Below, in pieces: positions 1 through 9,486 of a stretch of 64,000 nt of DNA; within the stretch, counting starts at the first letter, position 1, and each line of letters starts with the position of its first letter. A program made the position numbers and the translations under genes. Source of the DNA: Legionella steigerwaltii (lineage in GTDB: Bacteria > Pseudomonadota > Gammaproteobacteria > Legionellales > Legionellaceae); contig NZ_LNYZ01000013.1 in NCBI RefSeq assembly GCF_001468065.1, positions 1 through 64,000 on the forward strand. The letters are read 5' to 3'. The notes under the pieces were generated by a model, which saw only the letters and a list, made by a program, of their open reading frames with translations, had not been told where the DNA came from and ran no database searches.

Positions 1-41
1 CTCATCTCAACAAATTGATTTAGTCAAAAGCGCGTAGAATA

Positions 42-239
42 TCACATAAAATCAATAACTTTTAGACGCCAGGGTAATAGATGCAGGGAAAATATAAAAA
101 AGATTAAAACGTATAGCCAATATACTCCTAAGAGACCATATCTTAATGAGGGGTATTTTATTGCCAATGTCCAGGTACATCCTAATACAATAACTGAGAG
201 AACAATCGATTCGATTAGAGCTGAATTAGATTTTTTCAT
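42..239 (-). CDS. Small hypothetical membrane protein
   Basis: A 65-residue open frame that I do not recognise. It has a short polar N-terminus followed by two hydrophobic stretches (about residues 10-27 and 33-55), so if expressed it would be a small inner-membrane protein with two membrane segments. The ribosome-binding site before its ATG is weak, and the gene stands alone at the window edge. The roughly 300 bases after it towards the dehydrogenase hold nothing I can identify. It may be real or a chance frame. Confidence 0.3.
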   Translation of the reverse strand: MKKSNSALIESIVLSVIVLGCTWTLAIKYPSLRYGLLGVYWLYVLIFFIFSLHLLPWRLKVIDFM

Positions 240-538
240 AACAACACCTATACAACTTTGGGGCGGTACCTAAAATTATCAAAAATCCCTAGGTACTATT
301 GAGATAAACTAATTAAAAATTTTGCATATCCAACAGTTACTACCTATTTTGTCCAAATTAGCTTTAGTTTTTTAGTATGTTCGTATAATCAGGGCTAATA
401 TACATATTTTTATAGTATAGTTTAATTTTTGGTCAATTAAAGAAAAGAAATCATAATTTACCCTAATGTAATAGAAATAAAGGAAAAAAAGATTTTAACC
501 CATAAAATTATCTGAGTGACTTACAGATATAATGCATG

Positions 539-1273
539 TTAAGCATATCGATTAATTAAGAATAAAATGAATTTATCTGGAAAATATTTCAATAAATTCG
601 TGATATTGGCCAGCAGCGCGGGTATTTTGATTTCTGCCTTTTTTCGTTCAATTCCATTTACGATTTTTTTAGCAGCTTTTGTTGTACTGTAAAGAATGAA
701 TTGGGGAATCTTAAGTTGTTCTGTTAATGGAGTTTTTATAAAGGTAGGCAGCACTGTTGAAACAGTAATTTTTTCCTTTGCCAATTCAATTCTTAATCCC
801 TGAAAAAAATTACGACTTGCAGCTTTGCTTGCTCCATAAGCCTCTGCCCGTGGTAAGCAAATATTCGACATGGCACTACTCATGCCAACAAGATGAGGAC
901 GAGTACTTGCTCGTAAAAGAGGAAGAGCAGCCTCAATACCATAAATCATACCTAAGAAATTGGTTTGCATGATCTCTTCAACGATCGTGCTGTCAAAATT
1001 TTTCACATCAAGCGGTTCATACTTACCCGCATTAAGAAAAACCACATCAACATAACCGTATTTTTCTTTTATTTTCGCTCCAACCTCTAAATTTTGATTT
1101 CTTTCTCTTACGTCAAACACAAAAAAATCGGCCTGGGTACTCTGTGCTATCTCTTGTAGTGCTGTTTGATTACAGTCTGAAAGAATAAGCTGATAACCGC
1201 GAGCATACATTTCTTTGGCTACCGCTTCACCTATACCAGAGGCAGCGCCAGTAATCCAGGCAATGGGTTTCAT
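539..1273 (-). CDS. Short-chain dehydrogenase/reductase (SDR)
   Basis: A classical SDR of about 244 residues that uses NAD(P)H to oxidise or reduce an unknown substrate. The N-terminal nucleotide-binding motif TGAASGIGEA is at about residues 8-17, an N-A-G motif (FLNAGKYE) follows, and the catalytic Ser and YxxxK are visible (YGASKAASRN). I prefer the start at MKPIAW: an AAGG sequence lies at good distance before it, and the ATG 18 bases upstream has none. The C-terminal tail is hydrophobic and may touch the membrane. It lies downstream of the efflux genes on the same strand but about 100 bases away, so co-transcription is uncertain. The substrate cannot be told. Confidence 0.85.
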   Translation of the reverse strand: MKPIAWITGAASGIGEAVAKEMYARGYQLILSDCNQTALQEIAQSTQADFFVFDVRERNQNLEVGAKIKEKYGYVDVVFLNAGKYEPLDVKNFDSTIVEEIMQTNFLGMIYGIEAALPLLRASTRPHLVGMSSAMSNICLPRAEAYGASKAASRNFFQGLRIELAKEKITVSTVLPTFIKTPLTEQLKIPQFILYSTTKAAKKIVNGIERKKAEIKIPALLANITNLLKYFPDKFILFLINRYA

Positions 1274-1374
1274 TAAAAAACCTTGGTTCATACTATCTAA
1301 AGATAATGGGAAACTATAATTTAAAAGTATAGATTAATAATAATAATTTTTTATTCTTTAATCCAAATTACAAG

Positions 1375-2865
1375 TTATTCTTTGTTTTGAGGGTTATTCC
1401 ACCATCCTCCTCCCAAAGATTGGAATAGTGCTGCGGTATCATTATAACGCGTTGCAGCTGTTCGAATTACATTTAAATGGGCATTTAGATATGCTTCTTT
1501 TGCACTTAAAACAGAGATATAATTTATTTTGCCCAGTTGGTGTTGATTGGCGATTAGATTGAATCGAGCTCGTGTATTTTGTTCTACATTGACCTGAGCT
1601 TGGAGAAGTTCCGCATCAAATTCAAGAGCATGTAATACATCTGCTACATCTAAAAAGGCTTCAAGCATAATTTTTTTATATTTAGCGAATGCATACTCGT
1701 ATTCCGCGATGGCCATTTTTCGTTTCGCACGTAAGGCACCTCCTTTAAGTAAAGTTTGTGCAATCTGACCTCCATAACTCCATACACTATTCATAGGATT
1801 AAATAAGTTACTTAAGGTTGTTGAGAACCAACCATAATTAGCTAATATATTGAATTTAGGAAATAGATCCGCCGTAGCAACTCCTATCTCTGCGCTGGCT
1901 TTATGCAACATCGCTTCGGCACTTCGTAAATCAGGACGTTGTCTTACAAGTTGAGAGGGTAAGCTAACTGGTAATTCCGTAGGTAAATGAAGACTGTTCA
2001 GGGTGAAATTAATGTGATGACTCTCACTAGGTAATGATCCAACAAGTACGGCAAGAGCATTATATTTTCTTGCTAAACTGTCTTTAATCGAGGGTAAAGT
2101 AGCCAGAGTCTTTTTTAGACGGTTTTCATTGCTTAATAAATCAAGGCGAGAAATATGCCCTAAATTATAATTGTTTGTTGTTATTCGCAACAATTCTCTT
2201 TGGCAATTGATAAGGTCTTGTGTTGTTTTTAACTGATCCTGTAATGAGGCGATAGTAATACTTGTAGTTACTATGTTTGCAGTTAAAGTTAAATAGGCAG
2301 CTTCCAATTCAAATCGTTCATAATCAATCTCAGCACGCAAAGCCTCCACTTGCCGAAGATTGCCTCCAAATAAATCGAGACTGTAAGAGACATTAACCGA
2401 TGCATTATAAAGATCAAATTGATTCTTAAGGGTAAATGGGAGTTTTTGCCCAGGCAGGGGTGTAATATTTATTCCCGTGGCAAGCAAAGTATTTCTTTCG
2501 CGGCTTCCAAAAAATTGAGTACTGGCTGTCGGGAACAATTTGGGGCCAGCAACGAACAACAAATTGGCATGTGCTTTATGTAAATTTGCTTTACTCATCT
2601 CTACGGTAGGATTGTTTTTTAATCCTTGCTCGATAAGTGAGTTTAACTCCCTGGAATGAAAAAGGGTCCACCAGGAATTGGAAATATCACGATTATAGTG
2701 TAAGTGTTGTGATTTTCCTGCCGGAGTGGAAGCACTCACTGTTTTTGTGATTAAAGGGCCTTTATTATAAAGTGTTGCCTTTGGTGCTGCAGGAGAATGA
2801 AAATTAGGCCCAACCTTGCAGCTTGTGAGTAGTATCGTACATAAAAACAAATAAATTTTTTGCAT
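1375..2865 (-). CDS. Outer-membrane efflux lipoprotein (TolC/NodT family)
   Basis: A 496-residue outer-membrane factor forming the exit duct of a tripartite exporter. It begins with a lipoprotein signal (lipobox LLTSC, Cys at about 16) followed by KVGPNF, the usual start of the mature NodT/OprM family. The two OEP repeats follow, with the typical SWWTLF near residue 65, and RQRPDLRSAEAML at the start of the second repeat. Length fits the family (about 450-500). It is transcribed after the adaptor gene, 56 bases downstream, so the two likely form an operon. The divergent ABC-2 operon on the other side of the promoter region is the probable energy-coupled partner. Confidence 0.88.
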   Translation of the reverse strand: MQKIYLFLCTILLTSCKVGPNFHSPAAPKATLYNKGPLITKTVSASTPAGKSQHLHYNRDISNSWWTLFHSRELNSLIEQGLKNNPTVEMSKANLHKAHANLLFVAGPKLFPTASTQFFGSRERNTLLATGINITPLPGQKLPFTLKNQFDLYNASVNVSYSLDLFGGNLRQVEALRAEIDYERFELEAAYLTLTANIVTTSITIASLQDQLKTTQDLINCQRELLRITTNNYNLGHISRLDLLSNENRLKKTLATLPSIKDSLARKYNALAVLVGSLPSESHHINFTLNSLHLPTELPVSLPSQLVRQRPDLRSAEAMLHKASAEIGVATADLFPKFNILANYGWFSTTLSNLFNPMNSVWSYGGQIAQTLLKGGALRAKRKMAIAEYEYAFAKYKKIMLEAFLDVADVLHALEFDAELLQAQVNVEQNTRARFNLIANQHQLGKINYISVLSAKEAYLNAHLNVIRTAATRYNDTAALFQSLGGGWWNNPQNKE

Positions 2866-2921
2866 TTGCTCTTCTTGTTCGTTTCTGTTGTGTACCTATC
2901 AGTGACATAGAATAAATCAGT

Positions 2922-3785
2922 TCAATCAATACTTGTTGAATTATAAGTCAGGTTAATACTCACAGGTTGCCCTGGATGTAAGTCACTAAATGCCGTTTTT
3001 ACTGGCTTGGCTTCAATTCGATAAACAAATTTTGTTCTCGATGTTTCACTAAATATATAAGGAGGCGTATATTCCGTTTTAGAAGAAATATAACTTACAG
3101 TTGCTGGATAAGCCTTTTTACAGCCATCACAACTGATCATCACTTGATTTTTTAATTTTAGTTTTGCCAATAAAGGTTCAGGAACATAAAAAATAACTTT
3201 GAGATTGTCAGAAGAGACAATCGATACAACAGGGCGTTCCTTACTCACTAGTTCTCCGATTGTAAAATAAGTGTCGTATACATATCCTGAGATGGGGGAG
3301 TATATTTTTTTATTCGACTTGCTCCATTTTGCTTGTGTGAGTTCTGCCATAGAAGACTTGACTGTTGCTCTTTGAGCTAATAATGCCGCTTTGGCATTAT
3401 TATAATTTCTTTTGACTTCTTCAAATTCCTCACGACTTACCCCCCCTGAGACCAGCAATTTTTGATACCTTTTAAATAAATTACTTTGGTAGTCAAGATC
3501 CGATTGTTTTAACTTAGTCACTACTAAAGCATGTGCAAGATTTGCTTTGGCTTTTGAGAGTTGGGATTTTTGTGGCTGTACATCCAAGGTAAATAGGGGA
3601 TCACCTTTATAAACCAGGTTTCCTTTTTCAGTATCTAAGCTTATGAGATTTCCTGAAAAATTACTTGATATATAGGTATAATCAGCATCGACATATCCTT
3701 GTAAGGAGTTATTTTCTTTTTTACAAGCAACAATCGTTATGCATAAGATTAAAACAATCAACCATCTCGGGAAGAATTCTTGCAT
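2922..3785 (-). CDS. Periplasmic adaptor (HlyD/membrane-fusion) lipoprotein
   Basis: A 287-residue membrane-fusion protein linking an inner-membrane transporter to the outer-membrane factor. It starts with a short hydrophobic segment and a lipobox-like IVACKK (Cys at about 21), so it is probably a lipoprotein. A biotinyl-lipoyl-like half-motif (GNLVYKGDPLFTLD) is followed by a helical hairpin at about residues 75-150 and the second lipoyl half (YSPISGYVYDTYFTIGE). It is short for an RND adaptor but normal for the YbhG/YhiI type that works with ABC-2 exporters. It is divergent from that ABC operon across a 347-base gap, which supports the pairing. Confidence 0.85.
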   Translation of the reverse strand: MQEFFPRWLIVLILCITIVACKKENNSLQGYVDADYTYISSNFSGNLISLDTEKGNLVYKGDPLFTLDVQPQKSQLSKAKANLAHALVVTKLKQSDLDYQSNLFKRYQKLLVSGGVSREEFEEVKRNYNNAKAALLAQRATVKSSMAELTQAKWSKSNKKIYSPISGYVYDTYFTIGELVSKERPVVSIVSSDNLKVIFYVPEPLLAKLKLKNQVMISCDGCKKAYPATVSYISSKTEYTPPYIFSETSRTKFVYRIEAKPVKTAFSDLHPGQPVSINLTYNSTSID

Positions 3786-4132
3786 ATTATCTCATTGTTA
3801 AATAATAAAAACCTAACCGGTAGAATTGAAAAGTACCACCAAATTACATTGGTTGACAATGTCTAAAACGATAATGTATCTGTTTCCAAAGGTAAATATG
3901 TAAGTTCATGAGAAACAATGATTGTCAGTTCGATTATTGTTAAGATAGGATATTTATAGTTAATTTTTCCTATTCTTATGCAGTTAAATCAAACTTTCTA
4001 TCTTGGATGTCAAGCAAGAAGTTGAACTGATTCCTGCAATTGAAACAGAACTTTAATGCAATTTTTCAGGGTAGTTTCTACAGGTTGGGCTTAATTTCAA
4101 TGGTTTTTAATGTTCGACATTAAGGAATGTGA
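3786..4132. promoter_or_regulatory. Divergent promoter region between adaptor and ABC exporter operons
   Basis: A gene-free gap between two oppositely directed operons that seem to build one exporter, so it must hold promoters for both strands. A plus-strand TTGACA at 3853-3858 is followed 18 bases later by TATCTG, a weak -10. No clear operator or riboswitch is visible. AAGG at 4122-4125 serves as the ribosome-binding site of the first permease. Confidence 0.4.
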
Positions 4133-5269
4133 ATGATAGGGGATAAGTTTCTTCGAGTTTGGTCCATTGCAAAAAAAGAATTTATTCAAATTCGAAGGGA
4201 CAGAGTCGTTTTTTTATGGTTATTGTTTGCTCCTGCAATGCAAATTCTTTTGTTTGGTTTTATTATTAACACGGATCCAAAACATTTACCAACAACAATT
4301 ATTTCCTCAGAAGATACTCCTTTTACCCGCAGTTTATTGGAAGGACTGAAAAACACTCATTATTTTTCGATAGAAACAGTGGCAAAAGATGAAAAAACTG
4401 CAGAGCGTCTATTACTTAGTGGCAAGTCGTTATTTATTATTAATATTCCACCTAATTTTTCTCGGGATTTAATACGAGAAAAATATCCACATGTATTAAT
4501 TGAAGCAGATGCTTCAGATCCGCTTACCGTAGCAAATGCATTTCGTGCCGCATCTGAACTCCCTTCCAGGGCATTTGAGCATGACTTACATGGTGCTCTT
4601 GAATACCTGGCTCCTAAAGATGAGGTGCCATTTGAGTTCGAGATTCAGGCTAAGTACAATCCTGAAAATATTCCACAGTACAACACCATACCTGGATTAA
4701 TTGCTTATCTAATATTCGCAACGTTTACCGTGCTAACAGCGGTATCTATTAACTCAGAATTTGAACGAGGCACTTTTGAAACGCTGTTAATTACTCCCTT
4801 AACTCCTATAAATATTATTTTTGGTAAAGTGATACCTCATTTTATATTGGCCTATTTACTTTTTTTTATATTATTAATAATTGCTTATTTTATTTTTTCT
4901 ATTCCTTTTTATGGTAGCTTGCCTCTCTACTTGTTGCTATTAGCTCCTTATTCAATATCCAATTTAGGTACAGGACTTGCCATCTCAGCGCTCACCAAAT
5001 CACAGTTTACAGCTGTAAGTTTATCAAATGCTTATATACTTGTAGCCACATTAATTTCTGGATTTTTATTCCCATTTAATGGAATACCTCACTGGGCTCA
5101 ATACCTCAGTCAAGTCATGCCGTTGACTCATTTTTTAAGAATCACTCGAAACAGTATGTTAAAAGGGGCTGGTTTTGATATTTTATGGCCGGATACATGG
5201 CCAATTATTCTCTTTACTGTATTTATTATTTTTTTAGCAACCCTTTTATTTAGAAAAACATTAGACTAA
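4133..5269 (+). CDS. ABC-2 type transporter permease (copy 1)
   Basis: A 378-residue inner-membrane permease of the YhhJ/YbhS/YbhR class. One membrane segment sits near residues 24-47, then a large extracytoplasmic domain (about 50-180), then five hydrophobic segments from about 190 to the end. The family phrase FERGTFETLLITPL is present before the first of the C-terminal segments. It is closely similar along its length to the permease at 7114-8247 (shared SGKxLFxINIPPNFSRDLIR and VLIEADASDP), so the two are a gene duplication and probably form a heterodimer. It is the first gene of the operon permease, CNB protein, ATPase, permease. The substrate is unknown; drugs or lipophilic compounds are typical for the class. 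Confidence 0.88.
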   Translation: MIGDKFLRVWSIAKKEFIQIRRDRVVFLWLLFAPAMQILLFGFIINTDPKHLPTTIISSEDTPFTRSLLEGLKNTHYFSIETVAKDEKTAERLLLSGKSLFIINIPPNFSRDLIREKYPHVLIEADASDPLTVANAFRAASELPSRAFEHDLHGALEYLAPKDEVPFEFEIQAKYNPENIPQYNTIPGLIAYLIFATFTVLTAVSINSEFERGTFETLLITPLTPINIIFGKVIPHFILAYLLFFILLIIAYFIFSIPFYGSLPLYLLLLAPYSISNLGTGLAISALTKSQFTAVSLSNAYILVATLISGFLFPFNGIPHWAQYLSQVMPLTHFLRITRNSMLKGAGFDILWPDTWPIILFTVFIIFLATLLFRKTLD

Positions 5270-5316
5270 TGAAGAACTATGCTTAAGCATCCGAATTTTA
5301 AAGGTACTGATTTCCT

Positions 5317-6135
5317 ATGAAAAAAAATTCAGAGAGATATGAGGATCTTATTTTACATCATCCACTTTTTTGTCTGCTTGATTATCAAAGTGCTCATCAG
5401 CTGATAGGGCATGCGATGTCTGAATTTGTAGAGGCAGAACACATTATTGTTGTTGATGGAGATCCTATAGATTGTATTTACCTTGTTATTTCGGGAAAAG
5501 CAGAAGTAATTAGAACAGTACATGCTTTAGGAAAAAATCGTGAAACGCGCATTGCTACAGTAAAAAAAGGGGATATCATTGGTTTATCGTCAGAGGGCTT
5601 TGCTTCGCATACAGGTTTGCGTACCGCTTCGGTAAGAGCGCTAACTACGATGCATTTACTTAAAATAAGTCTTTATGATTTCCTTCAATTTTTAAAACAA
5701 CCCCAAATTAGATATCCTAATTTAAAGAAATTGAGTGAGGAATTTCTTTTAATTCAATTCATTCGCGCTCACCACACCTTTCAAAATTTTTCTCATGAAA
5801 AAATACAAACTATGGTAAAAACTGCACGAAATATCAAAATTTCTGCGGGAACAAGTTTGTATAAAGAAGGAGATGTCGCTGATACCTGTTATTATCTTCT
5901 CAACGGCGAAGTAGCTCTTTTAAATTTAAAGGGAAGTAGTTCCACTGTAGTTAAAATAAATCAGATGTTTGGTGATGCAGAGTTTTTAACCAATATAAAA
6001 AGAAAGGAAAGTGCTTATGCAAAAGTGGATAGTGAGGTGTTAATTATGGAGGCTGAGGTCGTAAGAAAATTGATCCCCATTGAACACTCGCCCTCACTGT
6101 TTAAAAAAGTTATATCGAGACTTAGAAGAAAATAG
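5317..6135 (+). CDS. Protein with two cyclic-nucleotide-binding-like domains
   Basis: A 272-residue soluble protein with two cNMP-binding beta-barrel repeats, at about residues 15-125 and 140-265. The first shows IVVDGDPIDCIYLVISGKAEV and KKGDIIG; the second shows AGTSLYKEGDVADTCYYLLNGEVAL and FGDAEF. There is no helix-turn-helix after the barrels, so it is not a Crp-type transcription factor. The signature phosphate-binding loop (GE followed by RSA) is not evident, so nucleotide binding is uncertain. It sits 47 bases after the first permease and 51 before the ATPase, inside the exporter operon, which suggests it regulates or scaffolds that transporter. This is inference from position. Confidence 0.75.
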   Translation: MKKNSERYEDLILHHPLFCLLDYQSAHQLIGHAMSEFVEAEHIIVVDGDPIDCIYLVISGKAEVIRTVHALGKNRETRIATVKKGDIIGLSSEGFASHTGLRTASVRALTTMHLLKISLYDFLQFLKQPQIRYPNLKKLSEEFLLIQFIRAHHTFQNFSHEKIQTMVKTARNIKISAGTSLYKEGDVADTCYYLLNGEVALLNLKGSSSTVVKINQMFGDAEFLTNIKRKESAYAKVDSEVLIMEAEVVRKLIPIEHSPSLFKKVISRLRRK

Positions 6136-6186
6136 CATTGGTTTTTTCAATCTTTTCTGTATGTATATAATTTTTATAGGATTTTT

Positions 6187-7113
6187 ATGGAGAAAAGTAA
6201 TTATATCATTGACGTAAGACATCTTACTAAACGATTCAATGAAAATCATGCAGTCAAAGATCTTGAACTTAAGGTGGAATATGGCGATATCTTTGGTTTT
6301 ATTGGTCCTAATGGGGCAGGGAAAACTACTTCGATAAGAATGTTATGTGGTCTTATTACCCCAGACTCTGGAGTTGGGCAATGTGTTGGTTTTGATATTC
6401 TGACTGAATCACGACAGATCAAAACACTTGTCGGTTATATGTCACAAAATTTTGGTCTATATAAAGATCTTACTGTTTATGAAAATATGCTTTTTTTTGC
6501 TGAAATATATGGGGTAATGGATAGAAAGAATCAGATTGAAAAATACTTACATAAATTTGATTTATATAAACATAAAAATCAAATTGCAGGTACATTGTCT
6601 GGGGGATGGAAACAACGCCTTTCCCTTGCAGTTTCTTTGTTGCATGATCCTTTATTGTTATTATTGGATGAACCTACCGCTAACATTGATCCCAAAGCCA
6701 GACGTGAATTTTGGGACCTAATGCACCAACTATCGCGAGAAGGCATTACAATTTTATTGAGCTCACATAATTTGGATGAAGTAGATAAGTGTGACAAAAT
6801 TGCATACATGTATTATGGACGTACGCTCTTGTCAGGAACTATCGAGGAAATCTTAAAAACCGTGAACTTAACTACCTGGGCTATAAAAGGAGTCAATTTA
6901 GCAATGTTGGCGCATCAACTAGAAGCGACTGAAGGAGTGGAACAGGTTTTACGATTTCATAATACCTTGCATGCAAGTAGTAAAAATCACGAAGAATTAT
7001 CTAAGGCAATACAACCTTATATTAATAATGAATTTTTTCAAGGAAAAATAATCGATTCAACTTTAGAGGATGCTTTTGTTTGGCTCGCGACATTCGGAGC
7101 GCAGAGATTATAA
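6187..7113 (+). CDS. ABC transporter ATP-binding protein
   Basis: A 308-residue cytoplasmic ATPase that powers the two ABC-2 permeases around it. Walker A is GPNGAGKTT at about residues 41-49, the Q-loop is at YMSQNFG, the signature is LSGGWKQRL, Walker B is LLLLDEPTANIDP and the switch His is in LLSSHNLDE. A C-terminal domain of about 80 residues is common in the exporter subfamily (CcmA/YbhF-like). It contains one ATPase domain, whereas E. coli YbhF and RbbA carry two, so it must dimerise. Its stop directly abuts the next permease start, indicating translational coupling. Confidence 0.92.
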   Translation: MEKSNYIIDVRHLTKRFNENHAVKDLELKVEYGDIFGFIGPNGAGKTTSIRMLCGLITPDSGVGQCVGFDILTESRQIKTLVGYMSQNFGLYKDLTVYENMLFFAEIYGVMDRKNQIEKYLHKFDLYKHKNQIAGTLSGGWKQRLSLAVSLLHDPLLLLLDEPTANIDPKARREFWDLMHQLSREGITILLSSHNLDEVDKCDKIAYMYYGRTLLSGTIEEILKTVNLTTWAIKGVNLAMLAHQLEATEGVEQVLRFHNTLHASSKNHEELSKAIQPYINNEFFQGKIIDSTLEDAFVWLATFGAQRL

Positions 7114-8247
7114 ATGATAAAAATGGAACTTTGGCGGGTTTTCTCAGTTGCTAAAAAAGAATTTATTCAGATTAAACGGAATCTTGCTACTTTTATCTTT
7201 TTATTCTTAATTCCTGTAATGCAAATACTTTTGTTTGGATTCATGATTAATACGAATCCTAAAAATTTACCAACTACTGTAATTTCTGCTGAAGAGACCA
7301 CGTTTACCCATGCCTTGTTAGAAGGTTTCAAACATACAGGCTATTTCTCATTAGACTCTATTTCTTCTTCAGAAAAATCAGCAGAGAAGTTATTGCTTAG
7401 TGGCAAAGGACTTTTTGTGATTAACATTCCGCCTAATTTTTCCAGAGATTTAATTCGAGGAAAAAAACCGCATGTATTAATAGAAGCAGATGCATCTGAT
7501 CCGATTTCAATCTCAAATGCATTTCGTGCTGCAGCTGAACTTCCTTCTAAGGTATTTGAGCGCGATTTGCGTGGTTCACTCGATTACCTTGCTCCTCGCC
7601 CGGCACCATTTGTATTTGATATTCATCCTAAATTTAATCCTGAGGGTATTGCACAATACAATACTGTACCTGGCCTAATTTCTGTATTAATTTTTACCAC
7701 GCTCACTCTTCTTACTGCAATGTCCATTACTGCAGAGTATGAAGTAGGAACCTTCGAAACACTGTTAATGACCCCTCTTAGTGCAGTAAATATTATTTTT
7801 GGAAAAGTGATTCCTCATTTTTTTGTCGGCTATCTTATTTTGTTTATCTTATTAATGATTTCCATTTTTGTGTTCTCCGTTCCATTTTATGGCAGCGTAT
7901 CTCTATATCTTTTCATCATGGCGTTTTATTCCATGAGCAATCTCTCCATGGGGCTTATCATTTCAGCGTTCGCTAAAACACAATTCCAAGCTGTTGCGGT
8001 AATAAGTGCTTATATATTGGTCGCTGTAATGACTTCCGGCTTTTTATTTCCTTTTAGTGGGATGCCAAATTGGGCCCAATACATCGGTCAAATAATACCA
8101 CTAACCCATTTTATTAGAATTACACGCAATATTATGTTGAAAGGTGCTGATTTTAATATTCTTTGGCCTGATGTATGGCCAATTATTTTATTTACGATAC
8201 TTATTATTGTTTTGGGTACTTTGGTTTTTAGAAAAACTCTAGATTAA
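7114..8247 (+). CDS. ABC-2 type transporter permease (copy 2)
   Basis: A 377-residue inner-membrane permease and close paralogue of the one at 4133-5269, with the same order: one N-terminal membrane segment, a large external domain, then five segments. Shared phrases include PVMQILLFGFMINTNPKNLP, EYEVGTFETLLMTPL and SGMPNWAQYIGQIIPLTHF. It starts with no gap after the ATPase. It ends the operon; downstream lies only the terminator hairpin that serves the convergent rplS cluster. The duplication implies a two-permease complex like YbhR/YbhS. The substrate is unknown. Confidence 0.88.
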   Translation: MIKMELWRVFSVAKKEFIQIKRNLATFIFLFLIPVMQILLFGFMINTNPKNLPTTVISAEETTFTHALLEGFKHTGYFSLDSISSSEKSAEKLLLSGKGLFVINIPPNFSRDLIRGKKPHVLIEADASDPISISNAFRAAAELPSKVFERDLRGSLDYLAPRPAPFVFDIHPKFNPEGIAQYNTVPGLISVLIFTTLTLLTAMSITAEYEVGTFETLLMTPLSAVNIIFGKVIPHFFVGYLILFILLMISIFVFSVPFYGSVSLYLFIMAFYSMSNLSMGLIISAFAKTQFQAVAVISAYILVAVMTSGFLFPFSGMPNWAQYIGQIIPLTHFIRITRNIMLKGADFNILWPDVWPIILFTILIIVLGTLVFRKTLD

Positions 8248-8293
8248 GATTGATGGGATAAAGTAGATTATTGCTGGAATAGCTTAAAAATAA

Positions 8294-8313
8294 ATCCCCG
8301 CAAGTGCGGGGAT
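8294..8313 (-). terminator. Rho-independent terminator after rplS
   Basis: A perfect 8-bp stem (ATCCCCGC / GCGGGGAT) with a 4-base loop. Read on the minus strand it is followed by TTATTTTTAA, a good uridine tract, so it ends the ffh-rplS transcript. On the plus strand the tract is poor (AATTAAATTT), but it may also slow read-through from the ABC operon. Confidence 0.85.
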
Positions 8314-8343
8314 AATTAAATTTAGGGTAGAGGGAATTAAATA

Positions 8344-8709
8344 TTAATCTGCTTTTTTACCCGCTAGCTTTTCTTTGATGCGTGCAGCACGACCAGCTAA
8401 ATTACGGAGGTAATAAAGTTTAGCACGTCGTACATCGCCACGTCTTTTTACTGAAATGCTATCAACAATTGGGCTATAAGTTTGGAATACACGCTCAACA
8501 CCAACACCGTGAGAAATTTTACGAACAGTGAATGCAGAGTTTAAACCACGATTACGTTTTGCTATGACAACACCTTCAAAAGCTTGTAAACGCTCACGGT
8601 TACCTTCAATTACTTTCACCTGAACCAAAACAGTATCACCTGGGTTGAAATCAGGGATTTCTTTGCCTTGCATTTGCTCAGCATTCAGTTGGTCAATAAT
8701 ATTAGTCAT
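8344..8709 (-). CDS. rplS: 50S ribosomal protein L19
   Basis: A 121-residue protein with the full L19 pattern: an N-terminal [22 protein letters not shown] stretch, [28 protein letters not shown] and [16 protein letters not shown]19 sits at the 30S-50S interface. The length is a few residues above the E. coli protein, from a slightly longer Lys/Ala-rich tail. It is the last gene of the rpsP-rimM-trmD-rplS operon, 27 bases after trmD, and is followed by a strong terminator. Confidence 0.98.
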   Translation of the reverse strand: MTNIIDQLNAEQMQGKEIPDFNPGDTVLVQVKVIEGNRERLQAFEGVVIAKRNRGLNSAFTVRKISHGVGVERVFQTYSPIVDSISVKRRGDVRRAKLYYLRNLAGRAARIKEKLAGKKAD

Positions 8710-8736
8710 GGACTACTCCTCAAATTGGTTCTTCTT

Positions 8737-9486
8737 TTAGGAATCACCGTGTTCATACTTAAACTCAGCAAGCAATTGCTTGTCTGTTTCACTTAACTGT
8801 ATTTTTTCAAGTAAATCTGGACGTTTTAGCCAGGTTTTACCCAGAGATTGTTTTCTTCGCCACAGTTCTATATCTCTGTGATTACCACCTAATAAAACGG
8901 GTGGTACTTCTAACCCGTCAACGGTTGCCGGTCGAGTATAATGAGGGCAATCCAACAAACCATTCATAAAAGAATCTTGTTCCGCTGAACCAAGATGCCC
9001 TAGACTCCCTGGTATTAAACGAATAATTGCATCGATAAATACCGTAGCAGCCAGCTCACCACCACTTAAAACAAAATCCCCAAGAGACCATTCTTCATCA
9101 ACATACTGTTGAAGAATACGCTCATCAATTCCTTCATATCGCCCGGCAATAAAAAGCAAAGGTTGTCTGTCATTTGCCACTTGATTTAAGTCATTTTGTC
9201 GAATTACCTTACCTTGAGGACTCAGATAAATCGTTTTACAATGACCCGGCATTTGACTTCGCGCCTGCATAATTGCCCCTTTTAAGGGCTCATACATCAT
9301 GACCATCCCCGGGCCGCCACCATAAGGCTTATCATCAACTTGCCTATAGGGCCTGGAAGACCAATCTCTTGGATTCCAGTAATCAATTTTGACCAATTCT
9401 TGCTCAATTGCTCTGCCCGTAATGCCATAATTCAAAGCATTAAGTATTTCAGGTATTAAGCTGATTACTCCGAGATGAAGCACCAC
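8737..9486 (-). CDS. trmD: tRNA (guanine-37-N1)-methyltransferase
   Basis: A 249-residue TrmD, which methylates G37 of tRNAs with G36 using S-adenosylmethionine and prevents +1 frameshifting. The trefoil-knot SAM site is visible in YGGGPGMVM, IYLSPQGK, LLFIAGRYEGIDER and the loop SLGDFVLSGGELAA. The N-terminus (LGVISLIPEI) and length fit the family. It starts with no gap after rimM and lies in the conserved rpsP-rimM-trmD-rplS order. Confidence 0.98.
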   Translation of the reverse strand: MVLHLGVISLIPEILNALNYGITGRAIEQELVKIDYWNPRDWSSRPYRQVDDKPYGGGPGMVMMYEPLKGAIMQARSQMPGHCKTIYLSPQGKVIRQNDLNQVANDRQPLLFIAGRYEGIDERILQQYVDEEWSLGDFVLSGGELAATVFIDAIIRLIPGSLGHLGSAEQDSFMNGLLDCPHYTRPATVDGLEVPPVLLGGNHRDIELWRRKQSLGKTWLKRPDLLEKIQLSETDKQLLAEFKYEHGDS

